A stretch of 64,000 nucleotides of DNA, from NCBI GenBank assembly GCA_013400155.1, contig VXBM01000873.1, forward strand, positions 1-64,000, written 5' to 3'. Under the pieces are notes generated by a model. It did no database searches, was not told the DNA's origin, and worked only from the letters and a program-made list of their open reading frames with translations. Shown piece after piece: positions 24,801-35,786 of this stretch; positions within the stretch are counted from its first letter, which is position 1, and each line of letters starts with the position of its first letter. The translations under genes and the position numbers were made by a program. The stretch comes from Helopsaltes ochotensis (taxonomy: Eukaryota; Chordata; Aves; Passeriformes; Locustellidae).

Positions 24801-27576
24801 TCTGCAGACTTGTTTCAATGTCTGCTCTGTTTCTGGGGGTCAGTCACTCAGGAAGCAGCTTTGGTCCTTCTCTGGAAGGAAATCTCACATGGCTCTTGGT
24901 GATGCTGTTGGGGGCTTGGTGTGGCCATCTTGGTATTCCCCTACAGGGAGAGTAAGTGAGGATGTAGGAGTTTGCCTTTTAGCATTTTTAATGGTTTGGA
25001 GCTGAGTGAACACACCCCAAGCTCTATGTGTTTTCAAGTCCTGAGATCAGGGGAATGCTGCTGTGGTTACACACTGAGAGTCCTACGGCATCATGACAAA
25101 TACCATAGTCTCTGTGAAATGGATCTGGAGTACAGACTTTGCACAGATCCATGTGGGTAGTGCTATGACCATGACCCTTAAACACTGCTGTTTCCCTGCT
25201 CTTGGGTGTCATTAGCTACCAGGAAACAGGTGGAAAAATTGTCCAGGAAAAATGGGACCATGCTTTTGCAATAGGCAATTTGGGTTTTGGCAGCTGGGGT
25301 GGGAAGGCCAGTTTCCATTGAGCATCTGTTTCAATGTGAAAAATGGCAGGAAATCTGTTTTTCAATCCTTCTGACACTTGTCTATGCATTGACTCAAATG
25401 CCCCAAATATTTCACAGCTTAGATGATACCAATAACCAAAAAAAGCTTAATTTCAATGTTGCAAATATCTGAAGGAACTTTTTTTTTTTAAATGCCTCCA
25501 TCTAGAACAAGCATTGCAAAACCAGGACTATGTGTAGCCCTGCATAGCTAGAGAAAGCCTTATCCCCTCTCCTCTACCCATTTGTCTTTGCCACCTGCTC
25601 CCTTGTTTGGATTTGGGCATCCCTCATGTTTCCCCATAACAAATTTTTCCAGTCCAGTTTAACCACAGGAGTGATGCAAGGGAGTTGAAGGCTAGTTAGT
25701 GGCAGTCCTGTCCCCCTTCCTTTCTCTCCTTGAAACTTGTGCCTGCTTAAACATGCTTTGCCTAACTGGCAGATGGGCAAGACTGTGTGTTCCTGTGGAG
25801 TCAGGAATAAGAGGAGCACCAGTGTTATGAAGACCGGTGGAACCTCTCAGGTTCTGCTCTCTACTTGTAGATCAGGAGACAATTTCAGAGCCCTAGTGTT
25901 CTTGTTCGTTGATTAAAATGAAAACTAGGAGTGTGCAGCTTTGAACCCTGCTCATTTTATGTATTGAAAAATAAAGTGGGCCCCTGGAGAGCAGGAAACA
26001 GAACACTGCTTAGAGGCTGCCTTGCTTCCATCCCTAGAAATACCTCGTTGTGTAATTCTTACCTCTACTACCGTGAAAGGGTCCCTAGCTGCAAGCCTGT
26101 GCATGCATGAGCTGAGCAGAGTGCTGGATGTCACACTGCCTGGCTCTGTCCCCAGGTAACATCAGCTTCCTTCTGCCTTCATGATCTCCTTTGTGAAAGT
26201 TCTGGGCCCAGCTCACCCCTCTGCAAACCTATCAGTTTGGTTTTCCTTCACGAATTACTATGAAATCCCGATGCAATACGGTACAAATGGCCACACAGCT
26301 TTTTTTCTTCAAGACCAAACCTGGACAGAATTTTGCTTTTTAAGTGTTGAAAACCTGCAAATGTAACTTAAAGAAAAAAAATTAAGAGCAATTTTAGCTC
26401 TTTAAAATTTATGAAACCTTCACTTTCAAAATGCACAGTGTACAACACAGGTGCCTTTCTAATGTCCAGTCTTTTTTATAATGAGGAGGTCAGAGCTCTC
26501 CTGCAGTTTCCAGCAGGGCTGTACCTTTCAGTACACATTTTTCCACCCCATTTTTTTAGCTGTTTGAACTGCCCTGGAGCAGAGATGAAAACCAGTAGAA
26601 TGACAGCATGACAGAAATACTCCACAAGTGAACAATCTAGGATTAAAAAAAAAATATTTTCCCCTCCTTGACTGACTGCAAAAACAGCTGGAATGAAAAG
26701 AATCCAGCTTCATGTTTGGAGAAAATAAGTCTCTGGGTATTTCATCAAATAATTGCAGCAACTGAGATTTTTAGCTGGCTGTAGGGCCCTTTGCTCTTCC
26801 TGTATTCCTATTAGCCAGTCTGGATTGACTTCAGGATTTATGGCATGAATTGAAAGAAGAGGCTGATGGCAGAGCCCTCTTGCAGAGGCTGTGGGTGCTT
26901 GCTGGGCCTTCCAGTGCAACAACCTCCTCTTCATCCTCCTGCTAAGCCACCGAGGCACCTGACAGTGTGGTGATCTGTGCAAATGAGAGGCCACTCCTCT
27001 CTAAAGAATGAGCTCAGGAACAATGGCCCTATTAATTTATTTTCATTGGCATTAACAGCAAAAAGACCCAACCCAAACCCTCTGTTGTCAGGATTTTCTT
27101 TAAATAGCCAGTTCCAGAAACAGGAAATTCCTTTACCTCAGGAAACAGGAAACAGATCTATTACATATTAGTTTTAAATCTTTCAATTATCCCCTGCTGC
27201 CCATCACTTCTGACTTTCTGCTGCTCAGCAAAATTCTCTATTTATTTTTGATAAGCTAGTGTCTGGGGGTGTTGTGCAAGACTCAAGGGTATGCTACCAT
27301 ATAAATCAATGTATTTTGTTTTAAAGCTGGCAGGGCTGGTGTTTTCTGTGTCCATCATATCCATTATATGTATGAACACAAGAAGTCTTGTTCCCTGTAG
27401 TTTGATACAGAGGTGTACAATCTGTTGACTAAATAAAATAAGAAGGAACAAAATGAGAATTAGCATCACAGAAGTCAATGAAGGACACGACTTTGTTTGT
27501 TTTTTTTTAATGTTAATAATCAAAGCCTATTGACAAGAAAGGGCATACCAGTGAAGCTAGAATACTCTTAAAAATT
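21881..27576. other. Non-coding unique sequence with minor repeats
   Basis: This long stretch contains no gene I can support. Small items seen are a short ATAG microsatellite (22605-22620), a 14-base direct repeat at 24337 and 24384, and a 10-base A run at 26644. Open frames up to 107 codons (21876-22199 minus) have no recognisable products. Fair minus-strand donor patterns at 21327 and 26061 are isolated. Confidence 0.5.
24337..24397 (+). repeat. 14-bp direct repeat, 47 bp apart
   Basis: GATGAAGGTGAGCA occurs exactly at 24337-24350 and 24384-24397, with a TGGC-rich spacer that also contains a shorter internal echo (GCATGGC twice, about 24347-24367). Both copies include a GGTGAG donor-like core. 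This looks like a local duplication that has since diverged between the copies. Confidence 0.6.
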
Positions 27577-27800
27577 CAAGGCCAGAAGTGACTTAAAGAT
27601 ATCTTCTAATCCATCTCCTTGCCTCCAAGAAGGCTAGATGTTTATCTCCAAAACCTCTGATGCGGGTGATTTCACAACCCATCAACAAATCCTATGTTAG
27701 GCCTTTACTCTCCATTTGTCAAAAATATTTTTATGATACCCTCAAAAATTATTAGGTGTGTAGTAAGGTTTTGTTCTGCTTTGTGTAGTAGAACAATTGC
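27577..27800 (-). mobile_element. Ancient L3/CR1-like LINE relic
   Basis: On the plus strand the order AGAAGTGACTTAAAGAT, ATCTTCTAATCCATCTCCTTGC, GTTTATCTCCAAAACC, GATTTCACAACC, ACCCTCAAAAATTATTAG follows the reverse complement of the 3' region of old CR1/L3-clade LINEs, which carry phrases meaning 'GACCTTAAAGGTCATCTAGTCCA...CCTGC'. Divergence is high and both ends are fuzzy. It is older than the CR1 copies at 3826 and 32050. Confidence 0.5.
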
Positions 27801-30800
27801 TAACCATCCTTTTCAAACAGTTATCTGGCCTCAGGTCTCTATATTCTCAGGATGTATTTGCCACCTCTGTAACCTCCTAAGCATCTGAGTTTTTCCATAT
27901 AGATCATGATTCCAAATTTATTTTGGCTCTTGTTGCTTATTCTTGGACTCTATGCCAAATGTGCCTGCCTTTTGTTTGAAAGGATTGTTTCCCAGACTGG
28001 GAGAAGTCTCCATCTGAAGCCTCACAGCTGACAGCAGAAAGAAATAGCTGCCTTTTCTACTGCGCTTATGATACCCTCCAAGTCTGTGCTTTGGAGGTCC
28101 TTGCAGAAGCTGTGTGTCACTGATGCCTGACACGTTTCCAAACCCATTTGTAACTTTGGTGTTTTGGTGGCACTGCTGCCTCTCTCTTTATTCGACTTTT
28201 GTTTCTGTGGAGTCCTTATTTCTGAGCAGAGCACAGAGCTATTAACTGTTCTGGGAATGTGTTGGCTCTTAAATAATCACATGCGGAGGCACTGTGCCAA
28301 GTTTTGGTTTGGGGTAACTGTTTTTTCTGCTTCCAGACCTTGATGTAGCTCCAGAGAAATAAAGGTGTTTACGGATGCATTATGAATTAGCACCCTGGTT
28401 ACCAGCCCTTTGTAGCCAGGTCTCAACTCCGACTGGGTGCTGTGACACCTCTCGTGCTGTGAACATGCTTGTGCAGGTGGGAGTCTCTCCATTGGTCTGT
28501 CGTGTTTATATTCAGATTGTCTCCCTGTCATGGTGCACACGGGTCGTGTCATGGGTCGTTCTCAAAGCATTTTGGTAGCCTCTTGCACAAAGGGAGAGAT
28601 TCATCTTTGCTCGCTGCAGCCCTTCTGCTGCCCTTGACACTGAATTCATTACCTCCTGGCTGTTCCTCCAAGGCTGGCAGGACATCAGTGCCTCACAGCC
28701 TCTTCCCAAAGCACTCCAAGAAGTGCAGAGCTGCAGGGGTGACAGGGGATCAGCAAGCTGTATCTGCTGTCCAGTCTGTGTGATGTTGGGCTGTAGAGAT
28801 CTCTGCAATCAGAGGCAGGAGGGCTCCCTGCTGCTCCCCAGCACCGCAGATCACCCTTGCAGACCCAGGACACAACATTTGTATCTATATCATGGATTCC
28901 TTGTTTGTAACCATGCTCGATACTTAGCTGACTTCTCTTGCAAGCGTCTCAAACAGAGACAAAGAGGTAGATTAACACCAGTTTAGAAACGACCTGCTGC
29001 TGATAGTTGCAGCTATTGATCTCTATACACCCTTCTGGATAACCAAGCAGGAAGGAGCTAACCTAGGGAAGTTGATCTTGTACAGTAAGCAACCACCCTA
29101 AACTTTAATTCACTTCTGGTCCGTGTTTTAAACATCACACGTCTGCCAAGCACCATGCACTGCACTGCTCAGCCCTGCAGTTCCATCTGGTCCCTGACAT
29201 TGGTCTGGTCCAGGACACAGTGCTTTTGATCTTAACTTCATTAGCTCTCAGCAAAGGGTAGCTGCTCTTGGCAAAGGATCCTAAACCAGTTGACACATTA
29301 GTAATAAATTAAAACAAACCTGAAACAACTCTTTGTTTTAATTCCAGCATAGCGTGTTGAAGCAGTTCAAGTATGCTTTGGCATGCTGAGTAGTAATGGA
29401 GATTTCTTTTTTCCCCATGTTGGTTAGTTTGAAAAATAACGACTGATTGCAGCTGAAACAATAAAGAAGTGTCTTCCAGATCAGTTGTAGTTCTCAAAGA
29501 GTCTGCACTGTTCACTGACTGTTCTGATACCTTCTTGGTCTAAATAAGTGTGATGGTTTTACCTTTGAAATACAACCAACGGGGGAAAAAAGGTGATTAG
29601 CCATTAGTTGGAGAGAAGCTTCCAAGTGATGTCCCCAGAAATGTATGGGAAAAGAACAAGAAATAACTTCTCTTTCTTATCCAAAAGAGGAGTGATATTC
29701 ATTTTTTTCTTTGAGTTTTACTGTCATGGTGTGTTCTAGAGTTTACCTGAGGTCAGTGGTGATCACCTTGCTGGTGATTTCATCATATCTCCATGCAGCT
29801 CTGTCATGGTGACAGCTCATCTTTCCAGCTCACTTGGGGAGGAGGCTGGAAATCCTGATTCTGATGCAGAGGCATGGAATAGCCAGCTAACCAGTCTGGC
29901 TAGGTGGTTTTGGTGTCAGCTTCCTGGATTTCAAAAAGGCACCTGAAGCTGTTTTATTTGGTGTCCCTGAGCTGGGGGGCTGTGTTTGTGCTCGCATTTT
30001 GGTGGCAGCTCTTGATGGTGTCAACTCAAATGTGTGTACAAACGTCATTTTGCATAGAGGCTGGGTTTCCTACTTATGTAGCAGTGACTTGCCAGGGCCC
30101 CTGAACATGTACAAGAGCTGGACCTGGGCTCAGTTCTTGCTCTGACTGGCACTTTCTGGTAGCTCTGCCCAAGGCTGTGGCTTGTGGCTGTAGCAGAGGA
30201 GCAGGGCTGCTGTGAGAGTAATTTCCCAGGCTGGCCAGATACACCTCCTGTGCTTCCTTCAACTGGGAGTTGTATTCAGAGCTCATAATAGTTAATTATT
30301 GCTGTTATCATAAACATATACAAAGGTCCTAATCATTCTTGTAGTGTTTCCCAAGTGCTGGGCACTTGAGCACAGTCTCTAGGACTGCAGTATGTTATTT
30401 TCTAATATGACCTTTCTGCAAATAATTTACCTGCAACAAATGATCATTATACTCCTGTTGGTATGTGAATCAGAAGACTCGTTTGGTATAAAGCATGCTA
30501 GCATTTTGGAGCATGACTTCTCTTGAAGGCATCATGTTTTCAAAGAGTTAAGTATGTTCATGTGTATTTCACAGAGAGCCAAGTGAAAAATGGTAAGTAG
30601 GTTCCCTCTGCTGCCTTGAAGGAGGGTTGCTTTTATTTTTTTAAACATAGATGGCCTCTTCTGTCTGCCTGTCCTTTAAATAAATGCATAGCTGGTTTGC
30701 TGCCTTTTTATTGGAGAACTATTGAAATTTGGACCTGTGGCTTCACACGAGTATTTTAAGCATTTTTATTACCTTCTATAAAATATGAGTGGCACATTGT

Positions 30801-30834
30801 GTGAAACAGTCAAATGGCTGGGTTTCTGATAGCC
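27801..30834. other. Non-coding unique sequence, no gene supported
   Basis: The part at 28280-28990 is more G+C-rich and open in several overlapping frames on both strands (up to 104 codons), but none shows conserved motifs. A 29.5-29.8 kb segment beginning TGTGATGGTTTTACC superficially recalls passerine LTR starts, but I cannot define two ends. At 30575-30592 a very short segment is flanked by good plus-strand splice signals (see findings). Confidence 0.45.
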
Positions 30835-31219
30835 AGGGGCCTGGAGCATGTATTCTGGAAGAAAAGACTGAGGGACAGGGGTTTGTTCAGCCCTGAGGGG
30901 ATGGCTTTGGAGGAGACCTTACTGCAGCCTGCACCTATCTATGGGAAAGTTAATGAAAAGATGTAGCCAGCTCCAAGGGACAAGGACTGCAAACTGGAGT
31001 GCGATTTTCTGAGAAAATATTAAGAATATCTCCATGACAAAAAGTGTGCATTGATAACATGTCTAAAGAGACTCTAGGAGCTTTGTTCTCAGGAGTTTTT
31101 AAGGCCCAGGTAAACCAAGCCCTGTGCAACATCACACGAAGTCAGGGTTGGCCCTACTTTGAGCAGGAAGCTGCAGACTTCTCAAGGTCCCTTCCCACCT
31201 GAACAGTCTTATTGAGTCA
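30835..31219 (+). mobile_element. CR1 LINE fragment, 3' region
   Basis: A plus-strand CR1 is recognisable from GACTGAGGGACAGGGGTTTG and GTTCAGCCCTGAGGGGATGG through AGATGTAGCCAG, CAAGGGACAAGGACTGCAAACTG, then near the end GGTTGGCCCTACTTTGAGCAGG and CTCAAGGTCCCTTCCCACCT. The middle (about 31000-31110) is strongly diverged, including the region that would read ACATCAGG...GAGAGGTTGTGG. The terminal ATTCT-type repeat has eroded. The segment is 5'-truncated and non-coding. It sits about 470 bp upstream of the CpG island. Confidence 0.85.
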
Positions 31220-31689
31220 CATTATCCATAAATACAGGCCTTGGAAGTGAATGGAATGCAGTGGGGCCTGGGCTTGCGTTCCCTTTGATATTCTGCTTCT
31301 TAATGGGATTTAAAAAGTGACTCTTATGTGACTGTGCTGAACTTGGTGTTGGTGGGAGATCATGCAAGTGTTTCCACGAGCACTTGACTGCTGTCTGCCT
31401 AATTGCATCCCCATGGGGGGACACTGGAAGTGTGAGTGGGGTGTTTTATCTGTGATGCAGCTAATACAGCCCTCAAGTCATCCGAGCCTTCAGCCTCACT
31501 GTTATCCCCTTTTTCCAAATTGATGGGTGAATGTATAAGTTGACCCAGATCATGCTACAAATCCAGGTTTCGTTACGGGAAACTGGAAGAAAAATAAAGT
31601 TTTCTGGGCTGTCTGGAGCTCGCTCACCCCAAGCATGCTGGCCCTCCGATAGTTGGGGTGCCTCTTGCAGAGGTAATGGGCTGGGCCGT

Positions 31690-32045
31690 CCATAGCTGGG
31701 GACGGCTAACCCCTGGCAAGCACCGGAGCTGCTGTCCGGTGGGCGCGGGGCTGGTGGCAGCAGCGTGGGTGGCAGCCGCGGCTCGCTCGGCAGCCTGGCC
31801 AGCACCGACTGGTTTTGCCGCTGCGTTCTCGGCGGCTCCGGCGGCCGGCTCTGGGAGCGAAGGCGGCGGGGTGCGCGGTGGGAGGGGCGGCCGTGGGCGC
31901 CTTGCCCGTACGGCTGCGTGAGGGCGAGGCCAGGCTCGGGAGCGCCCGGCGGGAGCCGCTAGAGGCCCCTCCAGGCGCGGCCATGGCGGCGGCGCGGCCG
32001 GGGGAGGGTCCCGCAGTCGGATCCGGCCTCTTGGAAGGGTAAGAT
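31690..32045. promoter_or_regulatory. CpG island with GC box, probable promoter
   Basis: CpG dinucleotides jump from rare to very dense: I count about forty between 31740 and 32030, against almost none in neighbouring kilobases. A GGGGCGG GC box (Sp1-type) lies at 31884-31890; no TATA box is evident. Such islands mark TATA-less promoters in vertebrates. A Kozak-like ATG at 31983 followed by a splice donor at 32039 suggests plus-strand transcription, but the CCATGG context is symmetric and transcription from the minus strand cannot be excluded. The island ends abruptly at the start of the CR1 at about 32050. Confidence 0.85.
31983..32038 (+). CDS. Candidate first coding exon of an unrecognised gene
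   Basis: Inside the CpG island, GCCATGG supplies a near-ideal Kozak start at 31983. The frame encodes MAAARPGEGPAVGSGLLE plus two bases, then meets a GG|GTAAGA donor at 32039. Ala/Gly/Pro-rich N termini directly after the start are common for exon 1 of CpG-island genes. The frame is also open upstream with no earlier in-frame ATG, so this ATG is the natural start. The exon leaves two bases of a split codon. I do not recognise the protein and no signal peptide is evident. A downstream segment at 34687 has the matching phase. The ORF could also be accidental within G+C-rich 5' UTR. Confidence 0.35.
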
Positions 32046-32049
32046 CGTC

Positions 32050-32321
32050 TCAGCAGAAGGGAAAAGGGGAGGTGATTCTGCCCCTTTACTCCGTTCCCGT
32101 GAGACCCCCACCTGGGGTGCTGCATCCAGCTCTGGGATCCGCAGCATAGTAAAGCCGTGGACATGTTGGAGCGGGTCCAGAGGACGGCCATAAAAATGAT
32201 TGGAGAGCAAGAGCACCTCTGTGGTGACAGGCTGAGAAAGTTGGGATTGTTCAGCCTGGAGAAAAGAGGGTTCTGGGGAAACCTTTGAGCGGCCTTCCAA
32301 TACCTAAAAGGGGCTTATAAG
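32050..32321 (+). mobile_element. CR1 LINE, left half of an interrupted copy
   Basis: Plus-strand CR1 phrases appear in order: GGGGAGGTGATTCTGCCCCT, GTGAGACCCCCACCTGGGG, GGAGCGGGTCCAGAGG, GCTGAGAAAGTTGGG, TTCAGCCTGGAGAAAAG and CCTTCCAATACCTAAAAGGG. The copy breaks at GGGCTTATAAG and resumes after a 177-bp insertion at about 32499. It starts about a dozen bases downstream of the splice donor at 32039, so the element abuts the edge of the CpG island. Truncated at its 5' end; no reverse transcriptase domain is present. Confidence 0.93.
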
Positions 32322-32498
32322 AATTACAGACTAAGGATCGAGTCCAACTCCTGGCCATGCACACGACCATCCCCAAGAGTCACACCAGGTGCCAGAGAAT
32401 ATTGTTCAAAGGTTTCTTGAACTCTGTCAGGCTTGGTGCTGTGACCACTTCCCAATACCTTATGGGTGAAAAACCTTTTTTTCTAATATCTAACCTAA
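32322..32498 (-). mobile_element. CR1 fragment nested inside another CR1
   Basis: The plus strand here reads as the reverse complement of a CR1 3' region of a different subfamily: GAATTACAGA at the edge, then ATCGAGTCCAACTCCTGGCC, CCAAGAGTCACACCAGGTGC, CTTGAACTCTGTCAGGCTTG, GCTGTGACCACTTCCC and a TCTAATATCTAACCT edge. It lies precisely between two halves of the plus-strand CR1. The stretch between GACCACTTCCC and GGGTGAAAAACC is shortened relative to the consensus. It is therefore younger than its host copy. No clear target duplication is visible beyond one or two bases, as is usual for CR1. Confidence 0.9.
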
Positions 32499-32794
32499 TA
32501 AAGGTGGGGGTAGATATTTTTGCAGGGCATTTACTGATAGCACAAGTGGTTATGGTTTTAAACTAAAAGAGGTATTTAGGCTGAATACAGGGCAATTTTT
32601 ATGAGAATGCTGAGGCACTGGAACAGGCTCCCCAGAGAGGAAGTAGATGCCCCATTTCTGTGAACATTCAAGGTCAGGCTGGACCTTGGTCAGTGCTCTG
32701 AGCAGCATGATCCAGTTGAAGATATTACTGCACATGGCATGGGTTTGGACCTTTAAAGCTCCCTTCCAACCCAAAGCAGTCTACGATTATGTGA
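32499..32794 (+). mobile_element. CR1 LINE, right half of the interrupted copy
   Basis: The sequence resumes with the expected CR1 order: AAAGGTGGGGGTAG, GATAGCACAAG, GGTTTTAAACTAAAAGAGG, ATTTAGGCTGAATACAGGGC, GAGGCACTGGAACAGG, CTCCCCAGAGAGGAAGTAGA, GACCTTTAAAGCTCCCTTCC and finally TCTACGATTATGTG, a decayed ATTCTATG terminus. With 32050-32321 it forms one copy of about 560 bp before interruption. Confidence 0.93.
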
Positions 32795-34686
32795 AAAGGG
32801 AGCCAATGCACTGTGGCCCTCTATTTTTGTCAGATCTTTGGCACCAGTCCCCTTAATGGATCCCCAGACAAACCCCATAGGAGGTGAGCTGAGCTGAAAC
32901 AGCATCAATGGGTGCATGTCTGCCCCAGCAGTGGACCAAGGCAGATTGTTTTCCGAATCTGATCTGTGGCTCAGCCTCCACAGATCCCATGTTTTTCATC
33001 AATTTTTGCAAGCAACCTTCTTTCTGCTGACACACAATGTGAGGTCTCAGAAAGGCGAAGTTGAAAGTATTACCTCTGCTTTTTCAGCTCTGGATTATTA
33101 TATTCTGCCTCTGCTCATCGTATTCTTTGGGAAATCTGTGCCCCTTCAGGATACTGAAGGTACTTACTCATTCCCTATTTTCCTTTTTTATCCTGCCTCT
33201 CTTCTTAGTCATGAGGGTTTTAAGGCAGAAATTACTGGTGGTCTGAAGATTTCAGCTGCATAAATTTATCACATGGATTGTGTTTGGCCATTGCAAAGTA
33301 TGTTTGACAGTAGTAAGGTAAGTGGCTAAATGCCTTGGTGATTTATAGTCCACTTAGGGCACAAACATAATTATTCATTTACCTCATCAAAACAAAGAAG
33401 TTCAGCATTAATGAGGGTAGTTCATCACAGCTCAGCTGCCCTGATGTGGTTTGAAACTCAGGGATCTCAGATGGGCTCTGGGAAGGGTGCAGAGAGCAGA
33501 GCCTACATGCTTGGTGTGTTCTCAGGCAAGGTGTTGCTGGGTGCTTGCCCTCTCCTTGCAGCCTGCCTCCATTTGGGCTTGCAGTAATTGCAAATAAAAG
33601 GGAAGGGAAGTATATTTTTTTCCTAATATGAATACTCCTGGATATATTTTTACAGTTTTTGGGTAATATTCTGCTAAGTGTAGTGTACATTGTCTGTATA
33701 ATGGCAAGAATTATGTATTTAAAATCTGTTTTTAAAAGTGTTTTGCAAATGTAGGGTAACCAAACAGTATTGAGGTACTCATTCACATTCAGAAGCTTTA
33801 ATGAATTTTTGGCAAACGCTTCTGTGAAAATGGTATATATGTAGTCACTTAAAAACAAGTGATACATGATCAACTGATGAAAAGCATGTTCTACACTGTT
33901 TTTCCTTTTCTACATCTCCAAATGATATCTGGTTGGTTTGTTTTTTGGTTTTTTTTTTCTTTTAGTTTAGAGGCATGCCAAATTGGCCTTTTCTGTATAG
34001 ACGCATTATTTTTATAACCTTAAGTACAACAGCCCTGGGAATGTAGTTCTGAGCTGAAACTTCAGCTCCCAACTTTCTGCCTTGCAGTCAGATTTTGTAT
34101 TTGTGTTTTTAAGCTTGTAAAAACTAGGGAGTTAAAAGTTGTGCAAATGGTGCTTCAGCATGTTTCAATAACACTTGGGCTGCAATGCCTGTCTACACAG
34201 CTCACCCCACCTGCCTGTCTCTTCCCCTCTGCTTTTTTTCTCCTTTATATTGTTTATGTTTGACTGTGTCTAAACAACAGGCTGGCTACCTATATACAGT
34301 ATCTTCTGCTATTTTAAAGTGTAGATTTACAGTACAGAAAGACAGGGGAAATGCTTCAGAGGTGAGAAGAATGGTGAAAGGGGGAAAAACCCTTCATGAT
34401 CCATGACTTTTAAGGGATAAATGAAAGATATATTTCTATTTGCTCTACCTTGTGAAGATTTTAACACACCATTTCCCATCTTCTTATGATGGGAGGTCTA
34501 GGAGAGAAGTTGAACTGCTCATTCATCAATCCATCAGCAGTAACCCGGTTGTTTCTTTTGCAATCCCAGCTGCTCAGTCTGCAGCAGATGGGTTACCCTT
34601 CCACAACCTTCTTTGTTTTTCTTCCATTTTTTAGGGGTCAACTTGTGTTTCCACCATATCTCTTTCTTCAAAGCTGCTTTTTACAG
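32795..34686. other. Non-coding sequence, possible first-intron interior
   Basis: No repeat or gene is recognised. The longest open frame in the window (33379-33873, minus, 164 codons) lies here. Its predicted protein is A+T-driven (Ile, Lys, Tyr and Leu rich) in one part and unrelated in composition in the other, and matches nothing I recognise. A good plus-strand donor pattern (AAG|GTAAGTGG) is at 33317 without a matching exon. Confidence 0.45.
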
Positions 34687-34868
34687 AGCTGTCTGTCCTC
34701 ATTCTCCATCTCGTCCTGCTCTGCAGCTCTCTTGGATGTGCTCTATGGCTTGTTTCTGCTTGTATCCCATGGCTGTGCATCGTGTTCCTGGGAGGGGGAA
34801 TGGTCACCAGGATCCAGCAAACAACCTGAAGGAGTCCAACCAGGATGCAACCTTTTACCAGCCCGCAG
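34687..34868 (+). CDS. Candidate internal exon, unrecognised
   Basis: A pyrimidine-rich tract ending GCTTTTTACAG at 34686 gives a strong acceptor, and GCCCGCAG|GTGAGC at 34868-34869 a strong donor, 182 bases apart. The frame that continues from exon 31983-32038 (two carried bases plus the first A make a Gly codon) stays open throughout. The second half is hydrophilic (...NNLKESNQDATFYQPA), while the first half is Cys/Ser/Leu-rich. An alternative acceptor at 34726 would give 142 bases in another phase. A second frame is also open over the same segment, which weakens the case. No domain recognised. Confidence 0.2.
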
Positions 34869-35786
34869 GTGAGCGTGCAGTGTCAAGGCAAGATAGCAGG
34901 AATGAAGGGCAGGAGGTGTAATGAGGACAGCCAGGTCAGGGGTAAGGACTGCCAGGTTCCTGCAGTGGAGCTGCCTCCTTACCCCTCAGGTGTGGTCCCA
35001 TCCTGGGATGTAGCACTGATGCCTGTCTGACCCTCTGGAGACTTGTCTTAACTTCTGTGTAGCAGGCTGAGACATAAATGCACAGAGGGGAAGAAAGATG
35101 TTTTGAAAAATTTCTCGTTGATTACATGGCAGTAAGTCAGATCAGACTTGACTTGGGGCTCAGCCCTGATATCCCAGTGATCTTTACTTTTTAAAGCACT
35201 AGAGTAAAACAAACATAGCAAAGTGTGCAAGAGAGAACATGATGAGCTCCTCTCCCTTTCCATCTCACCCTGCCTGTGCTTTTCTTTGGTCCTGGGAATG
35301 TTCCTCTGTGACCAAAGAGAGTATAAATTATGGGATTTACTTCAGAGCAGCCCATGGAATAGCCTGGGGCAAGTAATTCCTAGAAGGTGCTTTCCTCTTC
35401 TTAAATGGGTCATTAACGTTTGCAGCTAAATACCAAGCAGGGAGAGGAGAGAAACAAATGGGGAAATAGTTTCCTGAAAGGAGGAAGAAAGAACTGTTAT
35501 TCATATTCACTCATCAGAATATTTCTAGATGTTCGTGGGAACAGCCTAACAAAAGAGAGAGGCAAGCCAGGTGACAGTGATGTGCCTGGGACAGTCCTGA
35601 GGGAGTTTGAGCCGTGTCATCCTTAGGCTGAGACATGGTAATTCTTCCTGAAGGAGCTTTCTTCTTTATTTCCCATCTCAGTCCCCTTCTTCCAGTACAG
35701 GGAACTGTAGGAAGGGGAGGGGTTATGAAGAAACTCATCAGTTTTGGTTGCTGCTGTGTGTTAGTTGTGCTGTTGTTGTTTCTCAG
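34869..35786. other. Non-coding sequence between candidate exons
   Basis: No repeat or gene is recognised. The stretch includes several short open frames on both strands and a pyrimidine-rich acceptor tract at its right end (TGTTGTTGTTTCTCAG, ending at 35786). Confidence 0.4.

Noticed and set aside
29548..29800. TGTGATGGTTTTACC start reminiscent of a passerine solo LTR
   Set aside because: I could not find a matching CA end, a polyadenylation region or a target-site duplication.
31706..32191. 161-codon minus-strand open frame across the CpG island
   Set aside because: Its N-terminal part is the reverse complement of CR1 sequence and the rest is Ala/Arg/Pro-rich frame openness typical of CpG islands.
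33379..33873. 164-codon minus-strand open frame, the longest in the window
   Set aside because: Composition changes abruptly along the frame, no domain or splice context is visible, and this length is expected by chance in 64 kb of A+T-rich DNA read in six frames.
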